NCBI GenBank assembly: GCA_050012295.1
Contig: JBEKHL010000001.1
Location: 62,001 to 126,000 of the forward strand
Length of the DNA stretch: 64,000 nucleotides
Direction of reading: 5' to 3'
DNA from: UBA6186 sp050012295
GTDB taxonomy: Bacteria; Pseudomonadota; Gammaproteobacteria; UBA6186; Azoamicaceae
The notes under the pieces were generated by a model. The model saw only the letters and a list, made by a program, of their open reading frames with translations, was not told the DNA's origin and ran no database searches. Made by a program: the position numbers and the translations under genes. Positions 55,749 through 64,000 of the stretch are shown here, in pieces. Each line of letters starts with the position of its first letter. The stretch's first letter is position 1.

Positions 55749-56644
55749 TACAATATGGAAGTTAAAAATTTCTTAAAATCTTGTTTAATAATTGGATGTT
55801 TTAATGCCATAGCAACAGTTGCCTGTAGATACCCTAATTTTTGCCCACAATCATACCTAACTCCATCGAAATCGAGAGCATACACGTCTTCTATGCTCAA
55901 CAAAGAAGAAATAGCTGGGGTTAATTGCATTTCAAAACCAGTACCAATAGTATTATTAAACTGTTTGTGTGCATCATCTAAATAATTAAATATATTGGCA
56001 GACAAAATATATCTCCCAATTACTGCTAAATTAGATAGCGCATCTTTAGGTTTAGGTTTTTCAACAATATTATTAATTTTACCAAAATTGTTAAATTTTT
56101 GGTCTACTCCAACGATACCATAATTAAAAACTAGTTCTGGCTCACAATGCTCTACTGCAATAATACTAGATTTTACTTGATTATATTTTTCTACCATTTG
56201 TTTTAAACAAGAATTTTGGTTAGTAGTTGTTATTAAATCGTCAGCCAACAATACCGCAAATGGCTCGTTACCAATAACATTTTTAGCACACCAAACTGCA
56301 TGCCCCAAACCAAATGGTTGCATTTGTCTAATATAAATAAATGTTACATTGGGAGGAATAATTTGTTTTACTGTAGCTAATACTTCAAGTTTACCAGCTT
56401 GTTCCAAACTTCTTTCTAATTCTATATTTCTGTCAAAATGATCTTCTATAGTACGTTTATTGTAATTAGTTACAAATATTAATTCGGTTATCCCTGCATT
56501 AACTGCTTCTTCTACAGCATATTGAATTAATGGCTTGTCAACTATAGGCAGCATCTCTTTAGGAGTAGCTTTGGTAGCTGGTAAAAACCTACTACCTATG
56601 CCTGCCACTGGAAATATAGCTTTTTTTATCGATAAATTTGCCAT
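55748..56644 (-). CDS. galU: UTP--glucose-1-phosphate uridylyltransferase
   Basis: Cytosolic enzyme making UDP-glucose for surface polysaccharides. The 298 residues show the nucleotidyltransferase N-terminus FPVAGIGSRFLPATKATPKEMLPI, the QPFGLGHAVWCAK motif and the PFAVLLADDL metal site, followed by FNYGIVGVD and VEKPKP. Length is the family norm. It is transcribed toward the giant gene but separated from it by 130 nt and several inverted repeats. Confidence 0.95.
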   Translation of the reverse strand: MANLSIKKAIFPVAGIGSRFLPATKATPKEMLPIVDKPLIQYAVEEAVNAGITELIFVTNYNKRTIEDHFDRNIELERSLEQAGKLEVLATVKQIIPPNVTFIYIRQMQPFGLGHAVWCAKNVIGNEPFAVLLADDLITTTNQNSCLKQMVEKYNQVKSSIIAVEHCEPELVFNYGIVGVDQKFNNFGKINNIVEKPKPKDALSNLAVIGRYILSANIFNYLDDAHKQFNNTIGTGFEMQLTPAISSLLSIEDVYALDFDGVRYDCGQKLGYLQATVAMALKHPIIKQDFKKFLTSIL

Positions 56645-56719
56645 AATTATAATTTATATTGAATATATTAAAAAATTATACCAACTTCATATACTGTTAA
56701 CAAGCAACACTTTTAGTTT

Positions 56720-57865
56720 TTAAATTAACTGATCTAACCAAAGTAAATTTAAAAAGTTTTTCCATGGATAAACTTGGATCCCATCTATAATACGCATTTC
56801 TGAATCTTGAGATACAATACAAAATTTTTGAATATTTTGTTCTTCCCGAAGAGCTTTTAATCCTTTTAGATGTTTTTCTGTAACTAAAGTAGTTGATTTA
56901 AATTCACATGCTAAATTATTACCAATAATACAATCAACTTCAAATTGAGAGGTGCTACGCCAATATGATATCGTTATGTTTTTTCTTCGATAATTTAAAT
57001 AGGCTCTTATTTCTAAGACAAGAAAATGTTCAAAAACTTTACCAAATAATTCACTACCAGACAAAATTTCAGTTCGTTTGGCAAGAGTATTTACTATACC
57101 AATATCAAAAAAATAAAATTTTGAGCGCGTAATCGCTTTTCGTTTTTTAGTTTGTAAATAAGCTGGCAGCTGAAAACCAATTAAAGTATCTTCTAGAATT
57201 TGAATATAATTTTGAATTGTTTTTACTGGAACACCAGCATCACTAGAAATGGATTGAAAATGCAGTTCTTCCCCATTTTGTAAGCCTATAATATCTAAAA
57301 AACGAATAAAATAATCTAATTTACGCACAAGAGCTTCCGCAACAACTTCTTCTCGTATATACAAATTAATATAATTATTTAATTCTTCATAATAATCTTC
57401 TGACAAAAATATGTGGGGTAATCCCCCTCTATTTAAGTACTTAATCAAATCAAAATTTATTATTTCTTTAGAAGTTAGCCCATAAAGATGAGCTTCCCAT
57501 GCTCTTCCGCCTAATAAATTAGCTGCTCCTCGTTTAAGTTTTCTTGCGCTACTACCAGTTAAAAGAAAAGATATTTTATATTTTTCAATTAAACGATGTA
57601 CTTCGTCTAAAAGTTTTGGTAGTTTTTGGATTTCATCTATTATAATAATTGGTGTTGTTTCAGAAGTTAAAACTAATTTTTCTTCAATTAGCTTTGGCCT
57701 TCTAAGTAATTCGGTGTATATATCCGCATCTAGCAAATCATAAAAAATAGCGTTAGGAAATTGTTGGTGAATAAGGGTAGTTTTTCCGGTACTTCTAGGA
57801 CCAAACAAAAAAAAACTTTTTTTTTGTAAAAGCGAATTCATATTAAGCAATCGTTGATAAATCAT
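56720..57865 (-). CDS. AAA_14/DUF4143 ATPase
   Basis: A 381-residue protein of the widespread orphan ATPase type with an N-terminal P-loop (FGPRSTGKTT, about 22-31), Walker B IIIIDEIQKLP, an arginine-containing sensor LLTGSSARKLK, and the family hallmark LLGGRAWEAHLYGLTSKE. The C-terminal DUF4143 part includes FYFFDIGIVNTLAKR and a nuclease-like ISYWRSTSQFEVDCIIGN...ACEFKST stretch with D and E-x-K. Role unknown; often in mobile or accessory DNA. A GGTGA ribosome site supports the start. Confidence 0.85.
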   Translation of the reverse strand: MIYQRLLNMNSLLQKKSFFLFGPRSTGKTTLIHQQFPNAIFYDLLDADIYTELLRRPKLIEEKLVLTSETTPIIIIDEIQKLPKLLDEVHRLIEKYKISFLLTGSSARKLKRGAANLLGGRAWEAHLYGLTSKEIINFDLIKYLNRGGLPHIFLSEDYYEELNNYINLYIREEVVAEALVRKLDYFIRFLDIIGLQNGEELHFQSISSDAGVPVKTIQNYIQILEDTLIGFQLPAYLQTKKRKAITRSKFYFFDIGIVNTLAKRTEILSGSELFGKVFEHFLVLEIRAYLNYRRKNITISYWRSTSQFEVDCIIGNNLACEFKSTTLVTEKHLKGLKALREEQNIQKFCIVSQDSEMRIIDGIQVYPWKNFLNLLWLDQLI

Positions 57866-57913
57866 TGTAGTTCACCTTTATTTATTTTGATGATAATTGG
57901 AATCATTGTTTCT

Positions 57914-57929
57914 GTTTATCATGACAAAC
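57914..57929. promoter_or_regulatory. Near-perfect 16-bp palindrome in a divergent gap
   Basis: GTTT-A-TCATGA-C-AAAC: 14 of 16 positions are self-complementary. It lies between the DUF4143 gene (minus) and the gene at 58076 (plus), about 50 nt before the ATPase ATG, a plausible position for a dimeric repressor site. Confidence 0.3.
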
Positions 57930-57993
57930 GGAAATAGTCAAATATCTGTTAGTCATACATTTTTAATATTACAATTTTTAACAATTACACCAT

Positions 57994-58025
57994 TTTTTTG
58001 GCCTAGTACTTTTTTGACCTGGTAC
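57994..58025 (+). repeat. Tandem 16-bp direct repeat at a promoter
   Basis: Two adjacent copies, TTTTTTGGCCTAGTAC (57994-58009) and TTTTTTGACCTGGTAC (58010-58025), differing at 2 of 16 positions. The second contains the -35 hexamer of the promoter at 58014. Confidence 0.6.
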
Positions 58026-58042
58026 TTTAGTTGTGCTATGTT
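58014..58042 (+). promoter_or_regulatory. Putative promoter of the gene at 58076
   Basis: -35 TTGACC (58014-58019), 17-nt spacer, -10 TATGTT (58037-58042). The -35 is embedded in the tandem repeat, so a protein binding the repeat would compete with RNA polymerase or contact it directly. Confidence 0.5.
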
Positions 58043-58075
58043 TAGTTTGGGAACTAATTTACAGTGAGAACTAAA

Positions 58076-59011
58076 ATGAAATTTAACCTAAGAGCATTAT
58101 TATCATTAGATTTTGTAGAAGTTAACAAAGCACAAACATCACCAATTCAATATGATAACTTATATTTGGTTTGCCACGATAATAAACCTAAAGATGATAT
58201 AAAGGCAGGCCACACGCTTCCCAGACTAGGGGTAGTGGACATTTCAAGTGGTATATATGATCCAATTTTATTACCAGATACTGATCCATTAATGAAATCA
58301 AAAGATTTAGAATCTGTAACATGGCTGCATGGAAATGAATATTTAGCCTGTGAAAGCAGCGGAAAATGTTTTCACGTAAGACTTATTCATCGAGCAAATG
58401 GGTATGCAACAGAAACACTACGAACCCTCCAACTTCCTGTGCCAAAAGACAGATTTTTTAATATTGAAAGCGTGGGAATAAAAAGAACAAAAGGTGATGT
58501 ACTAAATAATGTCATTTGTTATGATCATCGAGGTGGTATTAATCCTGGAGAAGAGCCATGGAGTCGTTGTGCACCATTCGATATTGAAACTGGAGAAATT
58601 GGCAGTTTTAAAGAAACTTCACCATCCGACCCATTTGCCATAGCTAATAAGCTAAATAGAGCCATTTCAGATCGCACTATTGGAGAAAAAACAGGACAAT
58701 CTTACTTTGTTGCAACAATAGACACAGAAGGATCAGAAGGGATCCCAGCTACCCAGGATAATGCATACAGCTTCATCTATACGGTAGATCAATGTATAAA
58801 GTATGTTGATGGAGATAAAATAGAAGCATTATATGTTACTCCTGATGAACAACAAGCTATTATTACAACTGATAATGACAGGCCAAACTCAGAAAAAATC
58901 TGTTTATTTTCATTAAGAAATCCAAATGCAGAACCCATATGTCATCACACAATTCCATACGGGATTGGTGGGATTGCGCCTATAAAAAAGTTGTTAATTC
59001 CTAAAAGCTAG
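58076..59011 (+). CDS. Unknown protein, possibly beta-propeller
   Basis: I prefer the ATG at 58076 (311 residues), with GTGAGAACTAAA before it; a GTG at 58064 is in frame and adds 4. The sequence has strand-rich repeats such as YDNLYLVCHDN, DLESVTWLHGNEYLACESSGKCF, FNIESVGIKR and KIEALYVTPDEQQAIITTD, a rhythm like propeller-type esterase or SdiA-regulated proteins. Several cysteines; no signal peptide. The family is not recognised with confidence and no catalytic motif is certain. A dedicated promoter with a tandem repeat suggests specific regulation. Confidence 0.65.
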   Translation: MKFNLRALLSLDFVEVNKAQTSPIQYDNLYLVCHDNKPKDDIKAGHTLPRLGVVDISSGIYDPILLPDTDPLMKSKDLESVTWLHGNEYLACESSGKCFHVRLIHRANGYATETLRTLQLPVPKDRFFNIESVGIKRTKGDVLNNVICYDHRGGINPGEEPWSRCAPFDIETGEIGSFKETSPSDPFAIANKLNRAISDRTIGEKTGQSYFVATIDTEGSEGIPATQDNAYSFIYTVDQCIKYVDGDKIEALYVTPDEQQAIITTDNDRPNSEKICLFSLRNPNAEPICHHTIPYGIGGIAPIKKLLIPKS

Positions 59012-59038
59012 AACAACAACAAAAAAGTAATAAACAGT

Positions 59039-59067
59039 TTCACTTTTAAAAATCATTAGGATATAGT
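59039..59067 (+). promoter_or_regulatory. Putative promoter of the SRP RNA
   Basis: -35 TTCACT (59039-59044), 17-nt spacer, -10 TATAGT (59062-59067, 5 of 6). The start would fall near 59075-59079, at the 5' end of the RNA. Confidence 0.5.
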
Positions 59068-59078
59068 AATAATTATTT

Positions 59079-59183
59079 GGCAACCCATTGGCTGCTTGGC
59101 AACAGGATGTTGTAAACCCCGTGAGGCCCGGAAGGGAGCAACGGTAGCAACTTAGCGTGTGCGAAGTTTTGTCTTTGGGTGCC
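59079..59183 (+). ncRNA. ffs: Signal recognition particle 4.5S RNA
   Basis: The conserved SRP core is plain: GTGAGGCCCGGAAGGGAGCA, with the GGAA tetraloop region and the AGCA internal loop that binds Ffh. The outer ends GGCAACCCA and TGGGTGCC pair, fixing a hairpin of about 105 nt. It is 15 nt upstream of dnaX, a placement seen in many bacteria. Confidence 0.92.
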
Positions 59184-59198
59184 TTTATGTAGAGAGAT

Positions 59199-60755
59199 AT
59201 GTCCTATCAAGTTTTAGCTAGAAAATGGCGCCCACAAGATTTTACTGCAGTTGCTGTCCAAATCCCCACTATTCAAGTACTACAAAATTCTTTAGACAGC
59301 CAAAAACTACATCATGCTTATTTATTTACTGGTACTAGAGGGGTTGGTAAAACTACTATTGCTAGAATTTTAGCTAAGGCTTTAATTTGCGAACAAGGCA
59401 TATCTTCGCAACCTTGTAATAATTGCTTTTTTTGTAAAGCTGTTACCGACGGTAATTGCGTAGATGTTATAGAAATAGATGCAGCTTCTAAAACTAAAGT
59501 CGAAGATACTAGGTTAATACTAGATAACTTGGCATATGCACCAAGTGCCGCTAGATTTAAAATATACATAATCGATGAAGTACATATGCTATCTACTCAT
59601 AGTTTTAATGCCTTATTAAAAAGTTTAGAAGAACCTCCAACTCATGTTAAATTTCTATTAGCAACTACTGATCCACAAAAATTACCAATAACAGTATTAT
59701 CTAGATGCTTACAATTTAAATTAAAAATGTTTTCTAGTGCGGCAATTACTAAACAACTTGAGCATATTTTAACTATGGAAAACAAACTATTTGAACAAGA
59801 CGCTATTTTACAGATAGCACTAGCTGCTAATGGTAGTATGCGAGATGCGTTAAGTTTATTAGAACAAGTATTGGCTTTTAGTGAGCATACTGAAAAAATA
59901 ACAAAATTAGAAGTCTGTTCAACATTAGGGATCCCTGATTCATTACAGTTAATTAATTTATTAACTGCGGTTTTAAAATCAGATCTTGCACTAATTTTAG
60001 TTATAATAAATAATTTTGCTGAAGCCAATTTGGATTTAACTATAATATTGCAAGAAATCCTAGTTATGCTAAAAAATATTACTATTTTACAGATCGCCCC
60101 AAATGCTTTGTTACAAGAAGAAACTATTTTACATAAAGATTTGTTATTAAATTTAGCTAATATAACCACTAAAGAAGAAATTCAATTATATTACGACATC
60201 GCTATTAATGGTTTTAAAAATTTAGCATTTACTCCAGATCCTAAAGTGTGGTTTGAAATGATTATGCTAAGAATGGCAGCCTTTGTACCTGTAACTACTA
60301 AGCCAATAGAAGCTAAAGATTTAACTGTGCCTGTTACAATTACTAAAGATCAAAATCTAGTTATTAAAGATCCTAAAACTACAGAAAATAAATCTCAATT
60401 AAATTTTTATGAAATTATTAACCAATTAAATATTTCTGGTTTAACTAAAGAATTAGCTGAAAACGCTGTGTTTGAATCGATTACTGATACTAAAATTAAA
60501 CTTATCATTGATGAAAATAAAAAACTTTTAATAACTAAATATAATATAGAAAATTTGCAAAGCGCTTTTAATAAACATTTTGCTAAAGATATTAGTTTAA
60601 AAGTGGAATTACAAAATTTTCAAGAAAACCAAGCTTTAACTAAAGCAACTGTTAGATTTCAAAAACAACTTGAACTACAAAATTTTATTAATAACGATCA
60701 AGATTTACAACAATTAATAACTTCTTTTGATGGTCAAATAGAATTAGTAGAATAA
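59199..60755 (+). CDS. dnaX: DNA polymerase III subunit gamma/tau
   Basis: Clamp-loader ATPase of 518 residues. Walker A GTRGVGKTT, zinc site C-x8-C-x2-C-x2-C (CEQGISSQPCNNCFFC), EIDAASKTKVEDTR, DEVHMLS and the SRC sensor LSRCLQF are all present. Near the N-terminus the usual VVGQ reads VAVQ. The tau-specific C-terminus is short compared with Escherichia coli (643), but the last 30 residues (NFINNDQDLQQLITSFDG) resemble the normal gammaproteobacterial end. I saw no A-AAA-AAG frameshift site, so a separate gamma form is not evident. Confidence 0.93.
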   Translation: MSYQVLARKWRPQDFTAVAVQIPTIQVLQNSLDSQKLHHAYLFTGTRGVGKTTIARILAKALICEQGISSQPCNNCFFCKAVTDGNCVDVIEIDAASKTKVEDTRLILDNLAYAPSAARFKIYIIDEVHMLSTHSFNALLKSLEEPPTHVKFLLATTDPQKLPITVLSRCLQFKLKMFSSAAITKQLEHILTMENKLFEQDAILQIALAANGSMRDALSLLEQVLAFSEHTEKITKLEVCSTLGIPDSLQLINLLTAVLKSDLALILVIINNFAEANLDLTIILQEILVMLKNITILQIAPNALLQEETILHKDLLLNLANITTKEEIQLYYDIAINGFKNLAFTPDPKVWFEMIMLRMAAFVPVTTKPIEAKDLTVPVTITKDQNLVIKDPKTTENKSQLNFYEIINQLNISGLTKELAENAVFESITDTKIKLIIDENKKLLITKYNIENLQSAFNKHFAKDISLKVELQNFQENQALTKATVRFQKQLELQNFINNDQDLQQLITSFDGQIELVE

Positions 60756-60759
60756 CATA

Positions 60760-61359
60760 ATGATTTTTAGCCCTTTAATTGATGATTTAATTATGGCATT
60801 TCGATGCTTGCCCGGAGTGGGACCTAAAACTGCTCAACGTATGGCGTTTTATATTCTACAAACAGATAGAGAGGGCGGTAATAACTTATCAACTGCCATA
60901 AAGAAAGCTTTACAACAAATAGGCAAATGTCAGAATTGTCGTACTTTATCAGAAAAACCAATTTGTACAATTTGTAATAATCTATCTAGAGATAGCCAAT
61001 TATTATGTATAGTAGAAAGTCCGGCCGACATTTTAGCTATAGAACAAACAAAAGAATACTATGGCCTATATTTTGTGTTATTAGGTAGATTATCACCATT
61101 AGATGGTATTGGCCCAGAAGATTTAGGTGTAGTAGAATATCGTAATTTATTACAAAAAGGTAATATAAAAGAAGTTATTATGGCTACTAATTTAACCGTA
61201 GAAGGAGAGACTACAGCGTTTTATTTCGCTGAGGTTACTAAAGAATATGGTATAAAAACTAGTAGAATTGCTCAAGGTGTACCTCTTGGTGGCGAATTAG
61301 AAACCACAGATAGTGGTACTTTAGCCAGGGCATTATCCGATAGAGAATTAATTTATTAA
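60760..61359 (+). CDS. recR: Recombination protein RecR
   Basis: A 199-residue RecFOR-pathway protein with a helix-hairpin-helix (RCLPGVGPKTAQRMAF), zinc finger C-x2-C...C-x2-C (CQNCRTLSEKPICTIC) and a Toprim domain (LCIVESPADILAIEQT, then GIGPEDLG). It follows dnaX after 4 nt; the ybaB gene usually between them is missing. Confidence 0.96.
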   Translation: MIFSPLIDDLIMAFRCLPGVGPKTAQRMAFYILQTDREGGNNLSTAIKKALQQIGKCQNCRTLSEKPICTICNNLSRDSQLLCIVESPADILAIEQTKEYYGLYFVLLGRLSPLDGIGPEDLGVVEYRNLLQKGNIKEVIMATNLTVEGETTAFYFAEVTKEYGIKTSRIAQGVPLGGELETTDSGTLARALSDRELIY

Positions 61360-61373
61360 GGAGTATAAATAAT

Positions 61374-63305
61374 ATGTCAACAGCAACCAATAACAAACAA
61401 ACTTTAAGCTTTCAAGCAGAAGTAACTCAATTATTACATTTAATGATCAACAGCCTGTATAGCAATAAAGAAATTTTCTTACGAGAATTAATTTCTAATG
61501 CCTCAGATGCTGCTGACAAATTACGATTTGAAGCACTAGCTAACCCTACTGTTTACGAAAACGATTCAGATCTAAAAGTATGGGTGGAACTCAATAAAGA
61601 TGCTCGTACTATAACTATTCGTGATAACGGAATTGGCATGAACATGGACGAGGTTATTAAAAACTTAGGAACCATCGCAAAATCTGGTACTAAAGAGTTT
61701 TTATCTAAACTTACTGGAGACCGAGCTAAAGACTCTCAACTAATTGGTCAATTCGGGGTGGGATTTTACTCTGCATTTATAGTTGCCGATGAAGTTGAAG
61801 TCACCAGTAGACATGCTAATGACAACGTTGAAAATGGCGTTAGATGGAAATCTACCGGTAACGGGGAATATGAAATCGAAAATATAAGCAAAACAACTCG
61901 AGGTACCGAAGTAGTATTGCACTTAAAACCAAACGAAGAACAATTCTTAAATAGTTGGCATGTTAGACATGTTATTACCAAATATTCTGATCATATTAGT
62001 CTACCTATTGTGATGGCAAAAGAAAACAATACTGAAGAAACAGACAAAGAAAAAGATAGCACAATTATAGAAGTTCCGGAAGAAGAGGTAATAAACAGAG
62101 CGATAGCTGTATGGGCTTTACCTAAACAAAACATTAAAGACGACCAATACATTGAGTTATATAAACATATCGCTCATGACTTCGAAGAACCACTAACTTG
62201 GACTCACAATAAAGTAGAAGGTAAATTAGAGTATATAACTTTATTATACATTCCTAAAAGAGCGCCTTTTGATTTATATCATGTTGCAAAGCCTAAGGGA
62301 TTAAAATTATACGTAAAACGAGTATTTATTATGGATGATGCGGAACAATTTTTACCACTATATCTACGTTTCGTGAGGGGAATTGTCGATTCTAATGATT
62401 TACCATTAAACGTTTCTAGAGAAATTTTACAACACAGCGACGTTACGGCTTCTATTCGCAGCGGTGTAGTAAAACGAGTATTAGAAATGTTAGAAAGCAT
62501 GGCAGAAAAAGACTCAACTAAATATTTAGTATTTTGGAAAGAATTTGGGCAAGTTTTAAAGGAAGGTCCAGCTGAAGATTTTAGTAATCGTGAAAAAATT
62601 GCTAAGCTATTAAGATTTAGTTCTACTTATTTAGATAATACTCAACAAGATGTTTCTCTAGATAATTATATCGAGCGTCTTAAACCAGAACAAGAAAATA
62701 TTTATTATGTAACCGCTGATAGTTTTAATACTGTTAAAGCTAGTCCACATTTAGAAATTTTTAGAAAAAAAGATATAGAAGTATTATTGTTAAGCGATAG
62801 AATTGACGAATGGATGATGAGCCATTTAACAGAATATAATGGTAAAAAATTTAAATCTATTGCTAAGGGGGATCTAGAACTTGGAAAATTAGAAGACGAA
62901 CAGTCTCAAAAAAACCAACAACAATTATCCGAAGAATTTAAAGATCTAATTGCTGATCTCAAAAAAGAATTAGGCGAACATGTTAAAGATGTGCGTATTA
63001 CGGTACGACTAACAGATTCTCCAGCATGTATAGTTACAGATCAAAATGACGTAACTCCTCAAATGGAACGGATCTTGAGAGCTGCTGGACAAGTAGTTCC
63101 TAAAACTAAGCCAATTTTAGAAATTAACCCAAAACATACTACCATTACTAATTTATGCAATTTAAAATCTAAAAATCCTAAAAAATTTACTGATTTATGT
63201 TTTGTTTTATTAGATCAAGCAATTTTAATAGAGGGTGGCCAGTTAGAAGATCCCGCTATGTTTGCTAAAAGATTTAATAATCTAATGTTAGATTTAGTTT
63301 TTTAA
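61374..63305 (+). CDS. htpG: Chaperone protein HtpG (Hsp90)
   Basis: A 643-residue Hsp90 with the GHKL ATPase motifs LRELISNASDAADKLR, IRDNGIGMN and IGQFGVGFYSAFIVAD, the middle-domain catalytic arginine loop NVSREILQ, and a C-terminal dimerisation domain. AAGGAG lies upstream of the ATG. It follows recR by 14 nt and probably shares the dnaX operon, as in enterobacteria. Confidence 0.97.
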   Translation: MSTATNNKQTLSFQAEVTQLLHLMINSLYSNKEIFLRELISNASDAADKLRFEALANPTVYENDSDLKVWVELNKDARTITIRDNGIGMNMDEVIKNLGTIAKSGTKEFLSKLTGDRAKDSQLIGQFGVGFYSAFIVADEVEVTSRHANDNVENGVRWKSTGNGEYEIENISKTTRGTEVVLHLKPNEEQFLNSWHVRHVITKYSDHISLPIVMAKENNTEETDKEKDSTIIEVPEEEVINRAIAVWALPKQNIKDDQYIELYKHIAHDFEEPLTWTHNKVEGKLEYITLLYIPKRAPFDLYHVAKPKGLKLYVKRVFIMDDAEQFLPLYLRFVRGIVDSNDLPLNVSREILQHSDVTASIRSGVVKRVLEMLESMAEKDSTKYLVFWKEFGQVLKEGPAEDFSNREKIAKLLRFSSTYLDNTQQDVSLDNYIERLKPEQENIYYVTADSFNTVKASPHLEIFRKKDIEVLLLSDRIDEWMMSHLTEYNGKKFKSIAKGDLELGKLEDEQSQKNQQQLSEEFKDLIADLKKELGEHVKDVRITVRLTDSPACIVTDQNDVTPQMERILRAAGQVVPKTKPILEINPKHTTITNLCNLKSKNPKKFTDLCFVLLDQAILIEGGQLEDPAMFAKRFNNLMLDLVF

Positions 63306-63315
63306 TAACTTTTTA

Positions 63316-63969
63316 TCAAACTAATCTAGGTTTTTTTTCCTGTCTACTAAGTGGGGTTGAAGAAGAGGCGCTAACGGCTTCTGCTTCAACCGCTGTTAAA
63401 TCGGCAACATGGTGATCCATGCTGGTATTGGTGTTAGGTATTTCTCTTGTTCTACGTATTTTACTTAATACCATAGATGCGAATCTTCTTAACAGACCAC
63501 CATTACTACTAGTTGCTGCTCTTTCCGTATAGCCTGCTCTATCATTAGCAGAGCTTAACCTTCGTATAAACATTAACCTAGAGCGGCTATCAGATGGTTC
63601 TAATGAAGGTGGTTCTACATTTGATGAGGAAGAAGATTCTACGATATATTTTTTTAATTTATCCCCAGCTGTTGATACCGTATGTTTTGTGGTTATTTTT
63701 TCAAGAAATTTTTTAAGATTTTTAATTTTACTAACTTCCCTGGGCCTTTCAAGTTCTTTTAACACCCCTAATATAAAAACCGCATTATTAAAATTATTTA
63801 TTTTTTTTTGTAAAAATTTTAGATCAAATTTAACTAAAAAATTTTTCCAACAATCTTTAGGTAATGCATGTAAAACTTCAATAAGATCGTCAGATATTTT
63901 TATAATATTTTGTAAATATCTTTTGTTAAATTGTTCTAAAAAATTAAACTTTAATCGTACTTGGTCCAT
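63316..63969 (-). CDS. Unknown small Ser-rich protein (effector-like)
   Basis: A 217-residue protein, ATG at 63969, without a recognised family. The first 110 residues are helical and lysine-rich (QKKINNFNNAVFILGVLKELER). The rest is Ser/Arg/Thr-rich and probably disordered (SSSSSNVEPPSLEP, RLSSANDRAGYTERAATSS, SASSSTPLSRQEKKPRLV). The last residues KKPRL fit a monopartite nuclear-import pattern, though short basic motifs are common by chance. No signal peptide. Convergent with htpG, 10 nt apart. Confidence 0.65.
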   Translation of the reverse strand: MDQVRLKFNFLEQFNKRYLQNIIKISDDLIEVLHALPKDCWKNFLVKFDLKFLQKKINNFNNAVFILGVLKELERPREVSKIKNLKKFLEKITTKHTVSTAGDKLKKYIVESSSSSNVEPPSLEPSDSRSRLMFIRRLSSANDRAGYTERAATSSNGGLLRRFASMVLSKIRRTREIPNTNTSMDHHVADLTAVEAEAVSASSSTPLSRQEKKPRLV

Positions 63970-64000
63970 GTAAGTAACATGAGTACAATCTGATTGCGGC

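Noticed and set aside
55716..55985. Plus-strand open frame over the end of galU
   Set aside because: It is antisense to a well-conserved galU and has no ribosome site.
57955..57985. TTTAATATT and TTTTTAACAATT resembling a Legionella PmrA box
   Set aside because: The two TTAA cores are about 15 nt apart, not the 11 expected, and the second half-site is poor; common in AT-rich DNA.
59900..60560. Programmed frameshift in dnaX
   Set aside because: The only A-run (near 60525) is not A-AAA-AAG and lies too close to the end to give a gamma-sized product.
1..64000. CRISPR arrays, insertion sequences, prophage or integrase genes
   Set aside because: No regularly spaced repeats, terminal inverted repeats with transposase, or phage genes were seen.

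Overview
This 64 kb window is AT-rich, densely packed gammaproteobacterial chromosome. The conserved order mlaFEDCB-murA, recA-alaS-(lysC)-csrA-tRNA-Ser-tRNA-Arg, rplU-rpmA-obgE and ffs-dnaX-recR-htpG places it in the Gammaproteobacteria. Low GC, short intergenic gaps and several proteins with eukaryotic-like features (ankyrin repeats, a Ser/Thr-kinase-like domain, a PPP-type phosphatase, a class 3 lipase) suggest a host-associated or intracellular bacterium of the Legionella/Coxiella kind. That placement is inferred from gene order and content; no marker gene was compared. I see no transposase, integrase, prophage or CRISPR array.

Layout. 1-612 is the 5' part of an unknown gene that runs off the left edge. 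0.8-4.5 kb: potABCD polyamine importer. 4.5-10.6 kb: one long minus-strand operon mlaF-E-D-C-B-murA-pssA-holD-like-rimI (outer-membrane lipid transport, peptidoglycan precursor, phospholipid, clamp-loader and ribosome modification). 10.7-13.7 kb: accessory island with an ankyrin protein, a divergent prepilin and a lipase. 13.8-19.3 kb: recA-alaS-lysC-csrA-tRNA-Ser-tRNA-Arg. 19.5-21.8 kb: MarR regulator, YciB and a drug-efflux MFS. 21.8-25.5 kb: divergent pair of effector-like genes (PPP-type phosphatase and coiled-coil protein). 25.5-33.7 kb: murJ-ileS-lspA-ung and MFS-lysA. 33.9-36.3 kb: zinc-finger membrane protein, SemiSWEET and an unknown 522-aa protein. 36.4-40.9 kb: rpsT and an RND efflux pair. 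40.9-45.1 kb: rplU-rpmA-obgE-orf97 and a PBP1A. 45.1-47.4 kb: two tandem prepilins and a glycosyltransferase. 47.4-55.6 kb: a single 2744-codon gene for a giant kinase-like protein. 55.7-59.0 kb: galU, a DUF4143 ATPase and an unknown protein. 59.1-63.3 kb: SRP RNA, dnaX, recR, htpG. 63.3-64.0 kb: a small serine-rich unknown protein.

The housekeeping part is a coherent envelope and information-processing set: Mla transport, MurA, MurJ, PBP1A and LysA serve the envelope; RecA, DnaX, RecR and Ung serve DNA maintenance. Set between these operons are seven or eight genes without housekeeping function that look like candidate secreted effectors. The strongest novelty candidate is the giant protein at 47383-55617: a lysine/arginine-rich N-terminus, long coiled coils, a protein-kinase-like domain interrupted by a repeat-bearing serine/arginine insertion, and a long helical C-terminus. 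Other points are a PBP1A that has lost its OB domain, prepilins that all carry Ala rather than Gly before the cleavage site, overlapping divergent promoters at 12.1 kb, and loss of small genes (recX, ybaB, ibaG) from otherwise conserved operons.
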